Shown: positions 1-11,222, counted from the first letter of the stretch. The stretch is 64,000 nucleotides of DNA from Simmondsia chinensis (GCA_018398585.1 JAGTTD010000018.1:4595501-4659500), one strand, 5' to 3'. A program made the numbers and translations. The notes: a model not told the origin generated them from the letters alone.

Positions 1-474
1 CGGATAGCAGGTTTTACCCACCCCATACTCGCACTCATATGGGTACAAAACGATTATTCATACTTGCCCGTATTAATTATTTAATACTATTCTCAAAATT
101 CAATTATATTTTTTATAACATTAATGAATATTTTGGAGAATTGAATTTAAATTTAAATTTTTTAATTTAAAAGTTAACTAAATATATAATGAAGTGGGTA
201 TGGTGGGGTATAAGGTGGGACGTAGCGGGTATGAAGCATGGCGCGGCGGGTGCAATACTATACTTGTACCCGAGCAACTAGCTCGTAGCCTAGTGGTAAG
301 GCGCCCGGTTGCCGTGTGAGAGCGCCGGGGTTCGAGCCCCACTAGTGACCCCCCTCCCCTGCCTTGACCAACATAAAAAAAAAAAAAAAAAAAAAATACT
401 TGTACCCGCCCCATACCCATGGCGGGTAGAGACGGATACATCCAACCCATACCTGCACCCACCTCACCTAAACC
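1..474. repeat. hAT-like GC-rich repeat, truncated at window edge
   Basis: Many degenerate copies of a motif like GGGTACCCATACCCGCCCC on both strands flank an AT-rich core (about 50-200). The same core recurs at about 690-820 in the next element, so the two blocks are copies of one family. The left end lies outside the window and no TSD can be seen. A SINE is inserted at 273-395. Assignment to hAT rests on the next copy's ends, which resemble the TAGGGATGGCAATGGG ends of plant hAT-type repeats. Confidence 0.5.
273..395 (+). mobile_element. tRNA-derived SINE
   Basis: A short element begins near AGCAACTAGCTCG, carries an RNA polymerase III A box TAGCCTAGTGG at 286-296 and a B box GGTTCGAGCCC at 329-339, and ends in a run of about 22 A (374-396). 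A 13-bp direct repeat, ATACTTGTACCCG, flanks it exactly at 260-272 and 396-408, as expected for LINE-assisted insertion. The tRNA-like head cannot fold an acceptor stem, so it is a SINE and not a tRNA gene. At about 120 bp it is short for a plant SINE. I do not recognise the family. The perfect TSD suggests a fairly recent insertion into the hAT-like repeat. Confidence 0.9.
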
Positions 475-1062
475 TAGAGATGACAATGGGGTAGGGCAGG
501 TATGGGAGGCGCCTCCTCCATACTCGTACCCACCAGCCAAATCTTATACCCATACCTGCCCCATTACCCACCATGGGTATAAAATGGATACTCGTACTAG
601 CCTGGCGGGTACAAACCTATACCCATACCCGCCCCATTACCCATGGGTATCCAATACCTGCCTCGTACCCTCCCTTATGTGCATAGAGAACGATTATATA
701 TACCAGCTCATATTTGTTATTTATTACTATTTTTTAAAACCAATTATATTTTTTTATAACATTGATAAATAATTGGGATTTTTGAATTTAAGCACATATT
801 TTTTTATTTGAAAGTTAATTATGTACAAAAAAGGAGCAGATGTGAGGTGAGGCAGGCGGGTACAAACCTATACCCATACGGGTGCACCCAACCCATACCT
901 AGTACCTGCCCCACTTATACCTGTACCTGCCTCAAATGGGGTGGGTACCGGTGGATAGCAGGTTTTACCCGCCCCATTGCCACCCCTACCTACACCCATA
1001 CCCACTCCAAACGGGTGGGTACCTGCGGGTGACGGGTTTTACCTGTCCCATTGCCATCCCTA
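475..1062. mobile_element. hAT-like MITE with degenerate TIRs
   Basis: The left end TAGAGATGACAATGGGGTAGG and the reverse complement of the right end (TAGGGATGGCAATGGGACAGG) match over about 21 bp with few mismatches. Between them lie dispersed GGGTACCCATACCC-type motifs in both orientations and an AT-rich core shared with the copy at 1-474. No transposase is encoded. An 8-bp TSD is not visible: the left flank CCTAAACC does not match the right flank. Assignment to hAT is therefore by end sequence only. Confidence 0.6.
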
Positions 1063-2466
1063 ATGTTAGCTAACTGTGCTCGAAGAGTGTTGGAGAATTC
1101 TGATGCCTTTTGGGTCCCCATTTTAAGGTGGCTCTACTTTCCCGATGGTGACTTCCTTCAGGCTCGGGTTGGCTATTGCCCTTCCTGATTTAGGAGGGGC
1201 CTTATTGAGAGTAGATATTTCTTGAGAAAATGCTTCTTTTGGAACGTTAAAAATGAAAGAAGTGTTAAAGTTTGGGAGGACGAGTGGATCCCGGGTCTTT
1301 CAATTGGTGGGGACCATGCTCGGGCTGCAGTTTCAAATGGGTTGAGAATGGCTGATTTGATTAATCCTTGGCTGAGAGCTTGGAAGTTGAATACTCTCCA
1401 TGATTTATTTTCTAGAGAGGAGGTGAATGCGATTCGAATTATCCCCATCTCTGACACGAGGGTTGAGGATAAATTGATTTGAAAATGGGACACTAAAGGT
1501 TCTTACAAAGTCAAGCAGGGCTATGCATTGTGGTGCCGTTCTAACTTTAATGAGGATTGTTAGCTATGTGCGTCCTCTTCAACCTTCTCGGAGAAAAAAA
1601 TTCCTTAGTAGGCTTTGGAACGCTCCTGTTACCCCTTGTTTATGTACATTTTTGTGGCGATTATTGGTTGATGCTCTCCCTACAAATAAGAATATTGCAA
1701 AGAGACTTCCTCATTCTTCTTCCATCTTTCTGAGGTGCAAACTTACACCTGAATCATCGAATCGCATTATTTTTCTTTGTCCGTTTGCTCGAGTTGTTTG
1801 GTTTGGGTTTGATATTAGTTTTAAACCTCATGCCAAGGGTTTCCATGGATTCCCACAGTGGTGGGAGTCTATTGTGTATTCCTTTTCTGCTAATCGTATT
1901 ATTCTTTCTAAGATTCTTTATCTATGCTGATGGATCTAGGAATATCGATGTAGGCTCGTTTTTTATGGTCGTTCTGATGATCCAGAATGGGTGGCTAACT
2001 GTGTGTGTTCGAAGGCTGTGAAATTTTTTTCGTTGGGGTTCGCTTCTCCATCACCCTTGCTCGCTATTTCCTCTCATCCCCCCTCCCATGCTGCTGCGTC
2101 TGCTTCCTTCTCAAGATGGTGTAGACCTCAGCCTAGATTTCACAAATTCAACACAGATGTAAGTTGGGTTGACTCTTCTCACGCATCAGCCATTGCCGTG
2201 GCTGTTCGGAATGAGGATGCTACTCTTATTTTACGCTGGTGTGGGACTATTTATGCCTGCTCGGCTCGGGTGGATAAATGTCTTGCTTTAGGGCTGCGTG
2301 TTTGTTAGCCATCTGTCTTGGTGCTGAATCTATTTTTTTGAGTCTGATTGTCTGGATATCGTTCATGTTTTGTCTGGTGTTGCTGAGTCCTTTTGGGATA
2401 TTGTAGCTATTGTTGGTGACATTAAGCTCATTCTAGGTTCTTTTGTTTTTGTTCATTTTTCTTGGT
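1063..2466 (+). pseudogene. LINE (plant L1 type) ORF2 3' fragment
   Basis: Conceptual translation gives the part of a plant LINE ORF2 that follows the reverse transcriptase. A zf-RVT-type segment (motif VKVWEDEWIPG, about 1275-1305) runs to about 1900. An RNase H-like segment (FHKFNTDVSWVDSS, about 2140-2300, continuing with ESDCLDIVHVL to about 2450) follows. Several in-frame stops and frame changes occur, for example the TGA after residues VEDKLI near 1480. The 5' 4 kb of the element is missing, as is normal for target-primed insertion. The 3' end runs into a CACTA-like terminus, so no poly(A) or TSD is seen. The same region of a more complete LINE lies at 54.05-55.5 kb. Confidence 0.85.
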
Positions 2467-2990
2467 GTTCTACAAGAAAAAGGATCATTAATGATGGTGA
2501 TTGTCGTCGTTAAAAGCTTGATTTACAGTCGTTAATACTTTTAACAACGGAAAAACTTCCCGTTGTCCACCGTCGTAATTGTTTTTTTATGTTAATACTA
2601 TCTTGGATCTATCATGGCTAAACCTAGCCATCGTTAACAAGTATCTATGACTGTATAATGTCCATTGTTAAAAGTGAAATCAACAATGATGGCACAAGTT
2701 GTCGTTAAAAGTAATATCTTTAACATTAAACAATACCATCATTAAAGAGTTAGTCAATCACGACGACAATTATCAATGCTAAAATATTCACTACAATTTA
2801 GGAAAAATTCTAATGACAAGAAAACCCATTGTTAAAAGTTTTATGACTATTGATGGAAAATAGTAATGACAATCTAGATCGCCATTGAAAAAGAATAGCA
2901 ATATCAACTAACAATTGCTAAAGCATTTGCCACCAATTAACGGCAATCAGATGCATTTATAATAACAAAATTTATTATCGCTAAGACCCC
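2467..2990. mobile_element. CACTA-like transposon end with subterminal repeats
   Basis: TTCTACAAGAAAAAGG at about 2468-2482 resembles the CACTACAAGAAAAA terminus of plant En/Spm elements, with the first bases changed. It is followed by many short motifs in both orientations (GTCGTTAA, TTAACGACGG-like, CCATTGTTAAAAG, AATGACAAT), the usual subterminal array of this superfamily. No matching inverted end was found downstream and no transposase is present, so this is one end or a deleted derivative. Confidence 0.6.
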
Positions 2991-3738
2991 ATACATTCAT
3001 AAAGTATAACTATACATTTATAAATACTTGCACATTTGTGTAATATAACGAAAATTTTATTGTCATTTTTGACACATATACATCCAGGTAGTATAATGAC
3101 AATTTTCGCGTCATTTATAACATCTACGCATCACAATAGTATAATGACAATTTTTGCGTCGTTTATAACACCTATACAATCGTGTATTATAAACTGTACT
3201 TACAAAAACACATATCATCTAATGTATCAACGAATTCCAATGAAACAATTAAGGTGTCATAGAAAATCAAATACCCAAGTAATAACATTCTAGAACTTAC
3301 ATAAAAAAGACACTAAAGTCGTACATTGCAAATTTGTCATCTAACATCTTAGCGACATTTACAAAACTCAAAGTCCAAGTCTTCTAACACCTGAAAAAAT
3401 AAACACAACACTCATGTTAGAAATATTTTGTAATCAAAGCATCAAATAATTTTAAAAAAAAAAAAGTAGGCACGGTCTGGAAAATAGAATATATTGATCT
3501 CTTGCTACTGATATGATCTTGCAGAAGGTTGAAAAAGCCATCAAAGCTTCGCATCATAGACTGTGGAATCTTGTATGGTATTCGGTGCCATGTTCTTATT
3601 CAACAACCCTCAAAGTGAGCTGGTGGACCTGATAGAAAAGATAAAACAAAGGCTTTCACAGTTTTGGTTTGTATATTCATAATGATACCATGAGCGCTTT
3701 AGGATGCCCCCAGGGAATGGTTCCTATAACGCCTCTCA
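2991..3738. other. AT-rich DNA, possible interior of the CACTA derivative
   Basis: No coding region is supported. Two near-identical blocks, AGTATAATGACAATTTT followed by GCGTC and TTATAACA (about 3092-3124 and 3140-3172), suggest that the subterminal repetition continues. The remainder has no recognised feature. Confidence 0.4.
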
Positions 3739-3739
3739 G

Positions 3740-4290
3740 AGCTCAATGTATTCTTAGTGAATACCAAAGTAATCCACAAACTCAAAGTCCACAATGTAGA
3801 ATTCAATTACAGAGTTATAAATGCAGAACAATCACAAAATCCATATAAACTCAACCACACAATCCAAATTCCACAACAATAATGTACTCTTAATGACTAT
3901 CAAAGCAATCACAAACTCAAATTCAACATTACAGAACTTAATTCTAGAGTCCTAAATCCACAACAATCTTAAACTGTGGATAGAACTCAATAACAGAGTC
4001 CAAACTCCACAGCAATTTCAAACAACTAAACAATATATTTTTAGTTGATATAACAATAATTACAGACTCAAACTCCATAATATAGAACTCAAATAGAGTC
4101 ATAAATCCACGACAATCTCAAAATTCATTTGGAACTTAATCACAGAGCCCAAACTCTACAACAATTCCTAACAACTTAACAATTTATTCTTAATGGATAG
4201 CAAAAAAATAACAAACTTAAAACTTCACTATGTAGAACTCAATCACAAAGTCTAAACCCAAAACAATTTCAAATTCAGCATTAAGCATCG
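3740..4290. repeat. Degenerate tandem repeat, about 4 units of 136-152 bp
   Basis: Unit starts can be followed by the anchor ATTCTTAATG and variants at about 3750, 3886, 4039 and 4186. Each unit repeats in the same order: a CACAAACTCAAA block, then GTAGAACTCAAT, then AGAGTC, then CCACAACAATCTCAAA. Identity between units looks like 70-80% by eye. No coding potential is seen and I do not recognise the family. Confidence 0.7.
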
Positions 4291-4716
4291 CATTTATTGC
4301 ACAAAATATGGATGAGCAAAAGCTTAGAAAAAAGAAAAAGAACAAGAAGAATTGACCTAATCATACTTAATCGATGAGCTCGTCTATCTCAATAGATAAG
4401 GATGGAGTACTACCTCCATCCTCCCATGCTTTTAGTCTAACTTCCATATACAAGGACCGGCCAACATAAATATCGATGCCTTACTTACAGAATTATCCAA
4501 GTTTTTGCAAGAGTCGACCAGCACATATACAATAACACTGTGCTAGCTATATGTACATAGAAATGTCTTCAATTAAGTAAAATTATTATCTTGCAAAATC
4601 ATAATGGATTAAAAGATGAGGCTTATGTCATCCTTTTGTAATTATACACACATATACTCAGTTTCAGACACATTCTCTTTTATACACCCACACATAGAGG
4701 AGCTATTGCCTAGAAC
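4291..4716. other. No recognised feature
   Basis: AT-rich sequence without coding potential. The only local structure noted is a perfect 8-bp hairpin, GGATGGAG / CTCCATCC with a TACTAC loop, near 4404-4425, too small to interpret. Confidence 0.5.
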
Positions 4717-5405
4717 TAGGAAGCACGGATACGGATACGAGATACGACATGATACCGATACGCTGACACATAATTTTTAAAAAAATAGGATACGACACCT
4801 TGGGGACACGTTACTTAAAAAGTATGTATTTTCTTAGATATATATATCCATGTAATTGATGAAAAAAATAAGTTATAAACTAAAAAAATAGCAAAAAAAG
4901 ATTATAATAGCTTTAGAATAAAGCTTAGCTTAACCAAAATAGGGCAAATCCAAGCATTTATAATTAACAAAAAAAAAAAAAATAACATGCGGGGGTGCCA
5001 TCAGAGGCCCAACACATGGTTCGACGGTTAAAAACAAGGGGACAAAGCCTCACGGCAACTGAGGAGCAGAAAGAGGAGAGAGGGAGCTGAAAAGCTGTAC
5101 GGGCCAGCTCACATATCCCTATTAAGGACAGCGTGGTGTCCGCAAAAGGGAGAAAAAGAGGGGAAAAGGCGGGAAAATGACGGCAGGTGGTCATATTACA
5201 TAATAGTGTATTTTATTATTATATTTTTAAAGTCAAACTAGCAAAACATGTTCGGAAGTATCGGAAAAGTGTCGAAAGTGCAAAATTCAAAAAAAACGTA
5301 TCGGATACTTTTTTCACGTATCGGGATGTGTCAGAAGTGTGTCGGTGTCGGATACGTGTTGGACGCCAATACTTTGGCCAAAAAAGAATATCAGTACTTC
5401 CTAGA
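4717..5405. mobile_element. TIR element (MITE-like), hAT-type target duplication
   Basis: The ends TAGGAAGCACGGATA and (reverse complement) TAGGAAGTACTGATA form imperfect terminal inverted repeats. Flanks CCTAGAAC (4709-4716) and CCTAGAAT (5406-5413) match at 7 of 8 positions, consistent with an 8-bp hAT target duplication. Subterminal regions are packed with GATACG/CGTATC motifs in inverse orientation (4727-4800 and 5250-5390). The GC-richer centre has no recognisable transposase. It is a non-autonomous element; Mutator origin is the alternative. Confidence 0.75.
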
Positions 5406-5413
5406 CCTAGAAT

Positions 5414-6420
5414 AGAAAGGCAATTCCTATGTTCATTATGTTTATTTATATCAACACTATAGGTCTATGCACTTTATATAACATGCCAATTTAATCCTTA
5501 TATAATTCTAGTCCTACAGTACAATGCTCTTAAGTTTTCAATGAAATTTTGTATGATCAGGGTTACGGGTGGATTTAAATGGGTCAATGAATGGGTTTGT
5601 ATTAAGTTATTTATATCTGACATCACCAAGTTTTTATATTTACCATCATTAACTAGACATTAGTTCCATTATAGTACTAAATCCTTATCAACTTCTAACA
5701 AAACCCTAACGAGTTATTCTATCTCATGCTACCAATGGAAAACACAAGATCCTGAGACAAGAAGGCTTACATTCAAATCCTTATCCGTATTTTGGAATGA
5801 AACTTCACTTGAATTATATGACAATGGCAGCTTATATAAGGCGAAATGTGAGATTCATAGTATTTCATAATGAAAAATGAGTTAATTAAGTCATTTTTTG
5901 ACAAAATCATGAAGAGAAACGATTTTAGTTTCATTAAACAATAATGAGAAAGAGAAAGAGGAAGCTATCATCATTGAGCGTATGACAACTTGGACGCATC
6001 AAGAATATGTTGGTATTGTTAGGTGTGCTATCCCTTATAGTTGATCTCTAAATTTTGTTTTGGCTGGTAAAAAAATTATATGAAAATATAGGACTTGCTA
6101 GCTTATTAAAAAGAAAAACTAATTCAACTTATTATTTATATAGTTTAATCATTTTTGTTGTATTCGTAGTACATTTTAAATTTCATATGAAAAAAATTGG
6201 TCATTATTCTCTACTAAAGTTGGTTGAGGCATTTCATCAAACACTTGGTATTCTCCATTAAACACCTTCGTCTGCAACCCTATATTTCAAATTATTTTTA
6301 TTCTCAAACATGAAACCAATATTACTTTTAATTCCCAAACACAAAATAGACACAAACTGCTAGAATTCAAAACACAGAGCAGAATTAGGAAGAGCAAACT
6401 AGACTCAAAATAGAACAAGC
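5414..6420. other. No recognised feature
   Basis: AT-rich DNA with only short open frames. No domain, RNA gene or clear repeat was recognised. Confidence 0.5.
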
Positions 6421-6467
6421 CTAATACAAATCAAATATAATCTAGTTAATATCAATTGAATCTCAGG

Positions 6468-6502
<35 letters not shown>

Positions 6503-6891
6503 CCTCCAAAAAATGGAGGATTACAAGGGAAAAAAGGGGGAAATAATCTAGAAGGAGGAGGAAGACATAGAGAACATAGAGGGAGAGAGAGAATAGAGCA
6601 TAATACTCATCACATTTTGGCATGCTAAACTCTACCAATCTATGCTCTATTTATACAAGTATGGGGAGGGGTCAGATGGCACATGTGGAATATTCCAGTG
6701 GGTGGGAGAGGTTTCTAGAAGGAGACAGGTGGCGGTTGATGCAGTAGGCGAGTGGCGGGTTGATAGTTGCTGGCGTATTGGCGGTAGCATGGGTCGTGTT
6801 GGGGTGACGCTATGTATGGAAATGATTGGTAGTAGAGGAGATGGTGGCAGCTGTGAAGGAGACCTTGGCGGCTAGTGAGTCTTGGTCTATA
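6421..6891 (-). repeat. LTR-1 3' LTR with (TA)n microsatellite
   Basis: Contains a 30-bp TA run at 6471-6500 and pairs with 11237-11622. The right edge is set by the polypurine-like tract, and the left edge by comparison with the other LTR, where TGATACAAACC follows the primer site. The terminal dinucleotides are mutated here. Confidence 0.7.
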
Positions 6892-7566
6892 ATACCGCCC
6901 CATGAAACAATTCTCGTCCTCGAGGATCAAAAGCAAGGTAGCCGCCTTGGCGGTGAGGACTTAGTGGGATGGCATCCTTTTGTGCGCCACATCCCACTTT
7001 GGCTTGTATCATTTCTTTCCCCTCCAAAGACCCTTGCCCCTAAGGGTCATGGACAACGAGCCAACTTCTGAAAGTGGATGATCCTCCGGGGTCAAACACT
7101 AACTTCTAGAATTTCAGCAAGAAGAGAGCTTCGAAGTTGATGCCTTCCTTGAATCGGCAAGAGTGTGGGAGCTTGGCGGGAATGGTGATGATATTCCGAA
7201 ATTCTGATGTCTGCTACGAGGGCGCCGGAGGATTTGTCCCGGTTGGCGGATCTGTAAATGCAGAGAGCATGAGAGGCAGAACCGAGACTGTGGTGGGGAT
7301 GGCGGCATCCCTGGAAGTGCTAATGAGTGGAGTGATGGCAGTATCTGGGACGGGATCTGAATTCGTCTCCAAGGCTAGCTGTGAAGGTGAGGCATCATCT
7401 TCGTTAAGTGTGGTAGGCGTCACACCCAACTGGCTCTGAGGCGTGTCTGGTGTTAGCGGCAATGGCTGTGGGAATATTGGAGTTGGAGGGTTGGTGGGAG
7501 TGGCATCCAAAAGGCTTGGCATAGGCAATGTTGGTGCCGTACTCAGAGACCCCTTTATAGCTATCA
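6892..7566 (-). pseudogene. LTR-1 gag linker and pol tail remnant
   Basis: Read on the minus strand after the gag fragment, this is a Pro/Thr/Ser-rich stretch (7214-7566, for example PTNPPTPIFPQPLPLTPDTP). It is followed near 6900-6960 by FDPRGRELFHG-like residues, which resemble the last residues before the polypurine tract in gypsy polyproteins (a FxLEDKxxxxGG-type tail). The two pieces are brought together by a large deletion of pol. The Pro-rich segment is not diagnostic on its own. Confidence 0.5.
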
Positions 7567-7959
7567 TCTCAAGATAGGCAAAATTCTCTCCTCCAATCTG
7601 GCCAATAACTTGGCGTCATGAAGGGTTTGCGACCTATACAAGAGGACGCCTTCAGCTATTTTCTCCCGCAAGCCGCCTACCATCAGCTTAACCCTTTGCT
7701 CTTCTATCAGTCCATAGTTACTGTCCAATAACTCAAACCGGTTGAGGTACTTACCAACATTTCTTGTTTGGTGAAGCCTCATGAGCTCCATGAGAGAGTT
7801 AGCAGAGGCGGTGAGCTGACTGCCCCTGGGGTGTTGAGCCAACATGGCGTCCATGGTCTCAGCTAGCTTTTGCACCTTACGCTCCACTGATGTAAGGCGG
7901 TGATTGGTGGCTTCCTCCCATACTCTTAGCGAAGTCAGGGTCCGATTCCCTTCAGCCAT
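7567..7959 (-). pseudogene. LTR-1 Gag fragment (Retrotrans_gag type)
   Basis: A 131-residue open frame starts at an ATG in good context (GCCATGGCTG, complement near 7959). The first 60 residues are the charged, coiled-coil-like N-terminus typical of gypsy Gag (VWEEATNHRLTSVERKVQKL). From residue about 65 the sequence jumps into the C-terminal half of the Gag core: LHQTRNVGKYLNRFELLDSN, then VGGLREKIAEGV, then TLHDAKLLARLEERI. The N-terminal half of the Gag core, normally about 100 residues, is missing, so an internal deletion has joined the two parts. A stop follows at 7564-7566. Confidence 0.8.
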
Positions 7960-8173
7960 GGCAACGTTTAATCCATGGAGAGCTAAAAAACTAGTTGATG
8001 CATTTTGTCAAACACCTTGTGTTCATATAGGGAAATCGGCTAAGATATGCTCAGACCTGCCTCGATGCTACTGATAATACTTCAATCAGCCGGTGATGAT
8101 GCCCGGTGATGGATGATGGTGACAATCGGTGGATGAGCGATGGTCATTTGGGCGGTGAGTGGTGAGCGAAGGT

Positions 8174-8701
8174 GATATAACCTAGGGTTTTAAGAGATTT
8201 TTACTAGAAAATGATAGATTGAGATGAGTAATCAAGGGAATTTAATAGAAGATTAGAGATTAAGATGAGATAGAAGAAGAAGAAGATGAGATTGAAGAGA
8301 TTGAAAGAGAATTGGGAAGAGAAATCAATAGATTTGAGAGAGTTAAGAGGTAGAGAGCTTTGAGCTCCAAGAGAAAGAAAGTCCAATTCATTATTCAACA
8401 CATATGGATTACAAGAGATCGTCACCTATTTATACTAACTAGAAGCTAGAGCTAATACATTGCACCTAGACACTACCTTCACCGACCTAACACCCAACAA
8501 CCGCCAAGGTTGACCACTAGCCACTGCTATTGACCACCATATTGACCACTTGCAGCTTACTAACAAGAATACCGAACTATGCAAGCTTATCACCGGACTA
8601 AACCAACTCAAGAACACTAATACATGAGTTATTTCACTTATACTAGTAGAATATTATCTAAGACTCAATACTACTTAGTATATCTCTTTACAATCATAAC
8701 A
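8174..8701 (-). repeat. LTR-2 3' LTR (outer 27 bp missing)
   Basis: Matches 10595-11108 nearly base for base, with a 12-bp length difference at a TTGACCACC repeat near 8540. The inner end AATCATAACA is intact. Confidence 0.88.
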
Positions 8702-8963
8702 ATACTGCCTCCTTTTGAGATTCTTGTCCTCAATAATCTAAGAGAGAAATAGAAGCTTTTGGGCTCTTATTCCATCTGCGACAATTTGGAATCTTAAATT
8801 AGTCATCGAATTCCCCTTGAATCCTTAACTTCTGACTTCAGCTTTGCCTTCATTCTTGTAACTACAATTGTGAAGATCTTGCAAATCTCCTCCCAATAGA
8901 GAGGTTTCTTCTTGAAACCTTGAAGATTGCCACCGTGTTGCACCCCATTTTCCCCCTTACAGC

Positions 8964-9840
8964 TTACTTGAAGTCCAAATGTTTCATACTTGAATTGAGG
9001 TTCTTCAAAATCCTCCAACACATCCAGTTGTACTGTGAAAATGTCCTGCTGTGGCCTTCAACTTGTTGATTTTGTAAAGGTGTCACACAAGCTTGAGTAG
9101 AAGTTGTTTTCTTCACATTGTGTTGTTGAACTTGCCTTCTTGAAAGCTCAATTGTTTCTTCAATTTCTATTACAGCCGAGACATCCCCAATCGCAACTGA
9201 AATGAAGTGTTCTGCAGCACACTCTTGCTCTGCTTCCAGACCACATTCCTGCTGCGTGTTATACTCTTCATAACCTATTGCTGCAGTCTTTAAATTAGCC
9301 TCAAGAAATTGAGTTTGCACCCGCTCTTCCTGCTCAAAATGTTCAGCTACCTCTGCATTTTCATTCTCTATTGTCACTTCCATATTCAAGCTACTATCAA
9401 TTCCATCAGTTGCCTCTTCACCTAATTCAAGCTCAGTTTCCATTGCTTCGACATTTGGTGAGAGTTGATCTTGCCTTGCTTGAAGTCTTTGTTCAAATGC
9501 TAACACTAAGTCTTGCATTTGCTTATGATAGGTACTTATTACTTCACGACAAGATTCATGGTAAGCATCAAGGGAGACTTGAAAAGATGGAGTGCAGAAC
9601 TAAATGTCCATCTCACAACAATAGTCGTAGATGTGTCTTCCATGTAATTGTTTGCGTTTACTTTCAGCATCTCTCCTTGAAGTATAGGTCACTTGAGCTG
9701 CAACCTCTAAATTTGACACGGAAGTAACTTCAATACCTTCAATGTAACCATAGGGGAAGAATACTTGGTCGAGGATATCCTTGGTGATTAGATAGATGAC
9801 ATTCACAATCATCACCAATAAGGTAGCATTGTTGGAGACT
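8964..9840 (-). pseudogene. LTR-2 ORF: PTB-like RRM joined to Glu-rich tail
   Basis: On the minus strand one frame runs from an in-frame TAA near 9840 to the stop near 8964. It is broken only by a TAG near 9600. The first about 75 residues (YLITKDILDQVFFPYGYIEG, then LHGRHIYDYCCEMDI) align by eye with an RRM of plant polypyrimidine-tract-binding proteins, which have an ITxDVLxQVFxxxG core and a GRNIYDGCCxLDI ending. The TAG stands where PTB has a Gln after LDI, so a single CAG-to-TAG change would explain it. The remaining about 190 residues are Glu/Gln-rich (EQEERVQTQFLEANLKTAA) and end with TQACVTPLQNQQVEG, a motif shared with LTR-5. No true start codon is clear. The RRM would bind pyrimidine-rich RNA in a host protein; any function here is unknown. 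Confidence 0.65.
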
Positions 9841-10553
9841 TAAAGAGCTTGAGTATCCATATTGAGCTTTGTATACTGCTGCAACAGATGCTATGTAACC
9901 AGAACTTAATCCAATACTTCAGTAGCAACTAGCCAAAAGCAGCATATTCCACGTTCCAGCCTCCAAAATCATTCGTGTGGTGCTGCTGCTAAACACTACA
10001 AAATTCAGCTCAACTTCTCGATTCGACAGCAACCAACGCAGCAAGGTCAGAGAACTTTAGTTAACAAAATTTGATCAATCTTAGCAAGTAATGATGTACT
10101 GAACAAATTCAGTTAGTTCGCACTTAAACAACTAAAGCTGAAACAGCTGAGCACTTTAGCTCAAGCATAATGACAGATCACACGCACAAATGCACTGAAC
10201 TTGGATGATCAACGATTGTTCACAGAACCGAGCTGAATTCAGGTTTCTGCCGCTTAATCTGAATTGCGGCAGCAAGCTTAAGCTTCGATCTTGAAATCTA
10301 CAGCACCGTATCTGATTGTAGCTCACTCTTGAAAATTCAACGCTTGATCTGAACCAAACTAAACAATTTGAGCTTGATTCCTTGATCAATATCAACGCAA
10401 GTTCAGCTTCAATATTACTGCAGCAAGAATTTTCTGATCTTTATCTTACGCACAAGCCGATCTGATTTTTTTTCCTTTTCTTTTTTTTCCTTGATCAACA
10501 CAAATTAATAAAAAATTTGATATCAATTTAACTTGATTTGGAAGCAATTCAAG

Positions 10554-10565
10554 GCTCTGATACCA
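10554..10565 (-). other. LTR-2 primer-binding site
   Basis: The complement of TGGTATCAGAGC, matching the 3' end of plant initiator-Met tRNA, lies 2 bp inside the 5' LTR end. Confidence 0.9.
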
Positions 10566-10567
10566 AT

Positions 10568-11108
10568 TGTTATGATTCAAGCTCAACTTGGATCATAACC
10601 TAGGGTTTTAAGAGATTTTTACTAGAAAATGATAGATTAAGATGAGTAATCAAGTGAATTCAATAGAAGATTAGAGATTAAGATGAGATAGAAGAAGAAT
10701 AAGATGAGATTGAAGAGATTGAAAGAGAATTGAGAAGAGAAATCAATAGATTTGAGAGAGAGTTAAAAGGTAGAGAGCTTTGAGCTCCAAGAGAAAGAAA
10801 GTCCAATTCATTATTCAACACATATGAATTACAAGAGATCATCACCTATTTATACTAACTAGAAGCTAGAGCTAATACATTGTACTTAGACACTATCTTC
10901 ACTGACCTAACACCCCACAGCTGCCAAGGTTGACCACTAGCCACCGCCATTGACCACCCGCAGCTTACTAACAAGAATACCAAACTATACAAGCTTATTA
11001 CCTGACTAAACCAACTCAAGAACACTAATACATGACTTATTTCATTATACTAGTAGAATATTATCTAAGACTCAATACTACTTAGCATATCTCTTTACAA
11101 TCATAACA
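10568..11108 (-). repeat. LTR-2 5' LTR, complete (541 bp)
   Basis: Starts TGTTATGATT and ends AATCATAACA, perfect inverted ends. The body contains a long purine-rich block (AGATGAGATAGAAGAAG) that reads as pyrimidine-rich in the sense orientation. Confidence 0.9.
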
Positions 11109-11222
11109 TAATGGTGGCTTGTTGATGAAGATGCCAATGGTAGCTGGTGAGGGGGTGTCAATGATGACAATGATGATGATGATGATGATGATGAAGGTGA
11201 AGATCGGGGCCGAGGAAGGACC

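Larger units (their letters stand above)
8174..11108 (-). mobile_element. LTR-2: non-autonomous LTR retrotransposon with RRM-like ORF
   Basis: The 5' LTR (10568-11108) has perfect 10-bp inverted ends, TGTTATGATT and AATCATAACA. The 3' LTR (about 8174-8701) lacks the first 27 bp but otherwise matches. The primer-binding site (10554-10565, complement of TGGTATCAGAGC) and a polypurine tract (minus strand CAAAAGGAGGCAG, about 8704-8718) are in the right places. The 1.85-kb interior has no protease, integrase, RT or RNase H, so mobility would need enzymes from elsewhere. No TSD could be confirmed because the left end is truncated. It is inserted in the leader of LTR-1 in the same orientation. Confidence 0.88.

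Noticed and set aside
281..350. Possible tRNA gene
   Set aside because: A and B boxes are present, but no acceptor stem forms and an A tail plus 13-bp TSD follow, so it is a SINE head.
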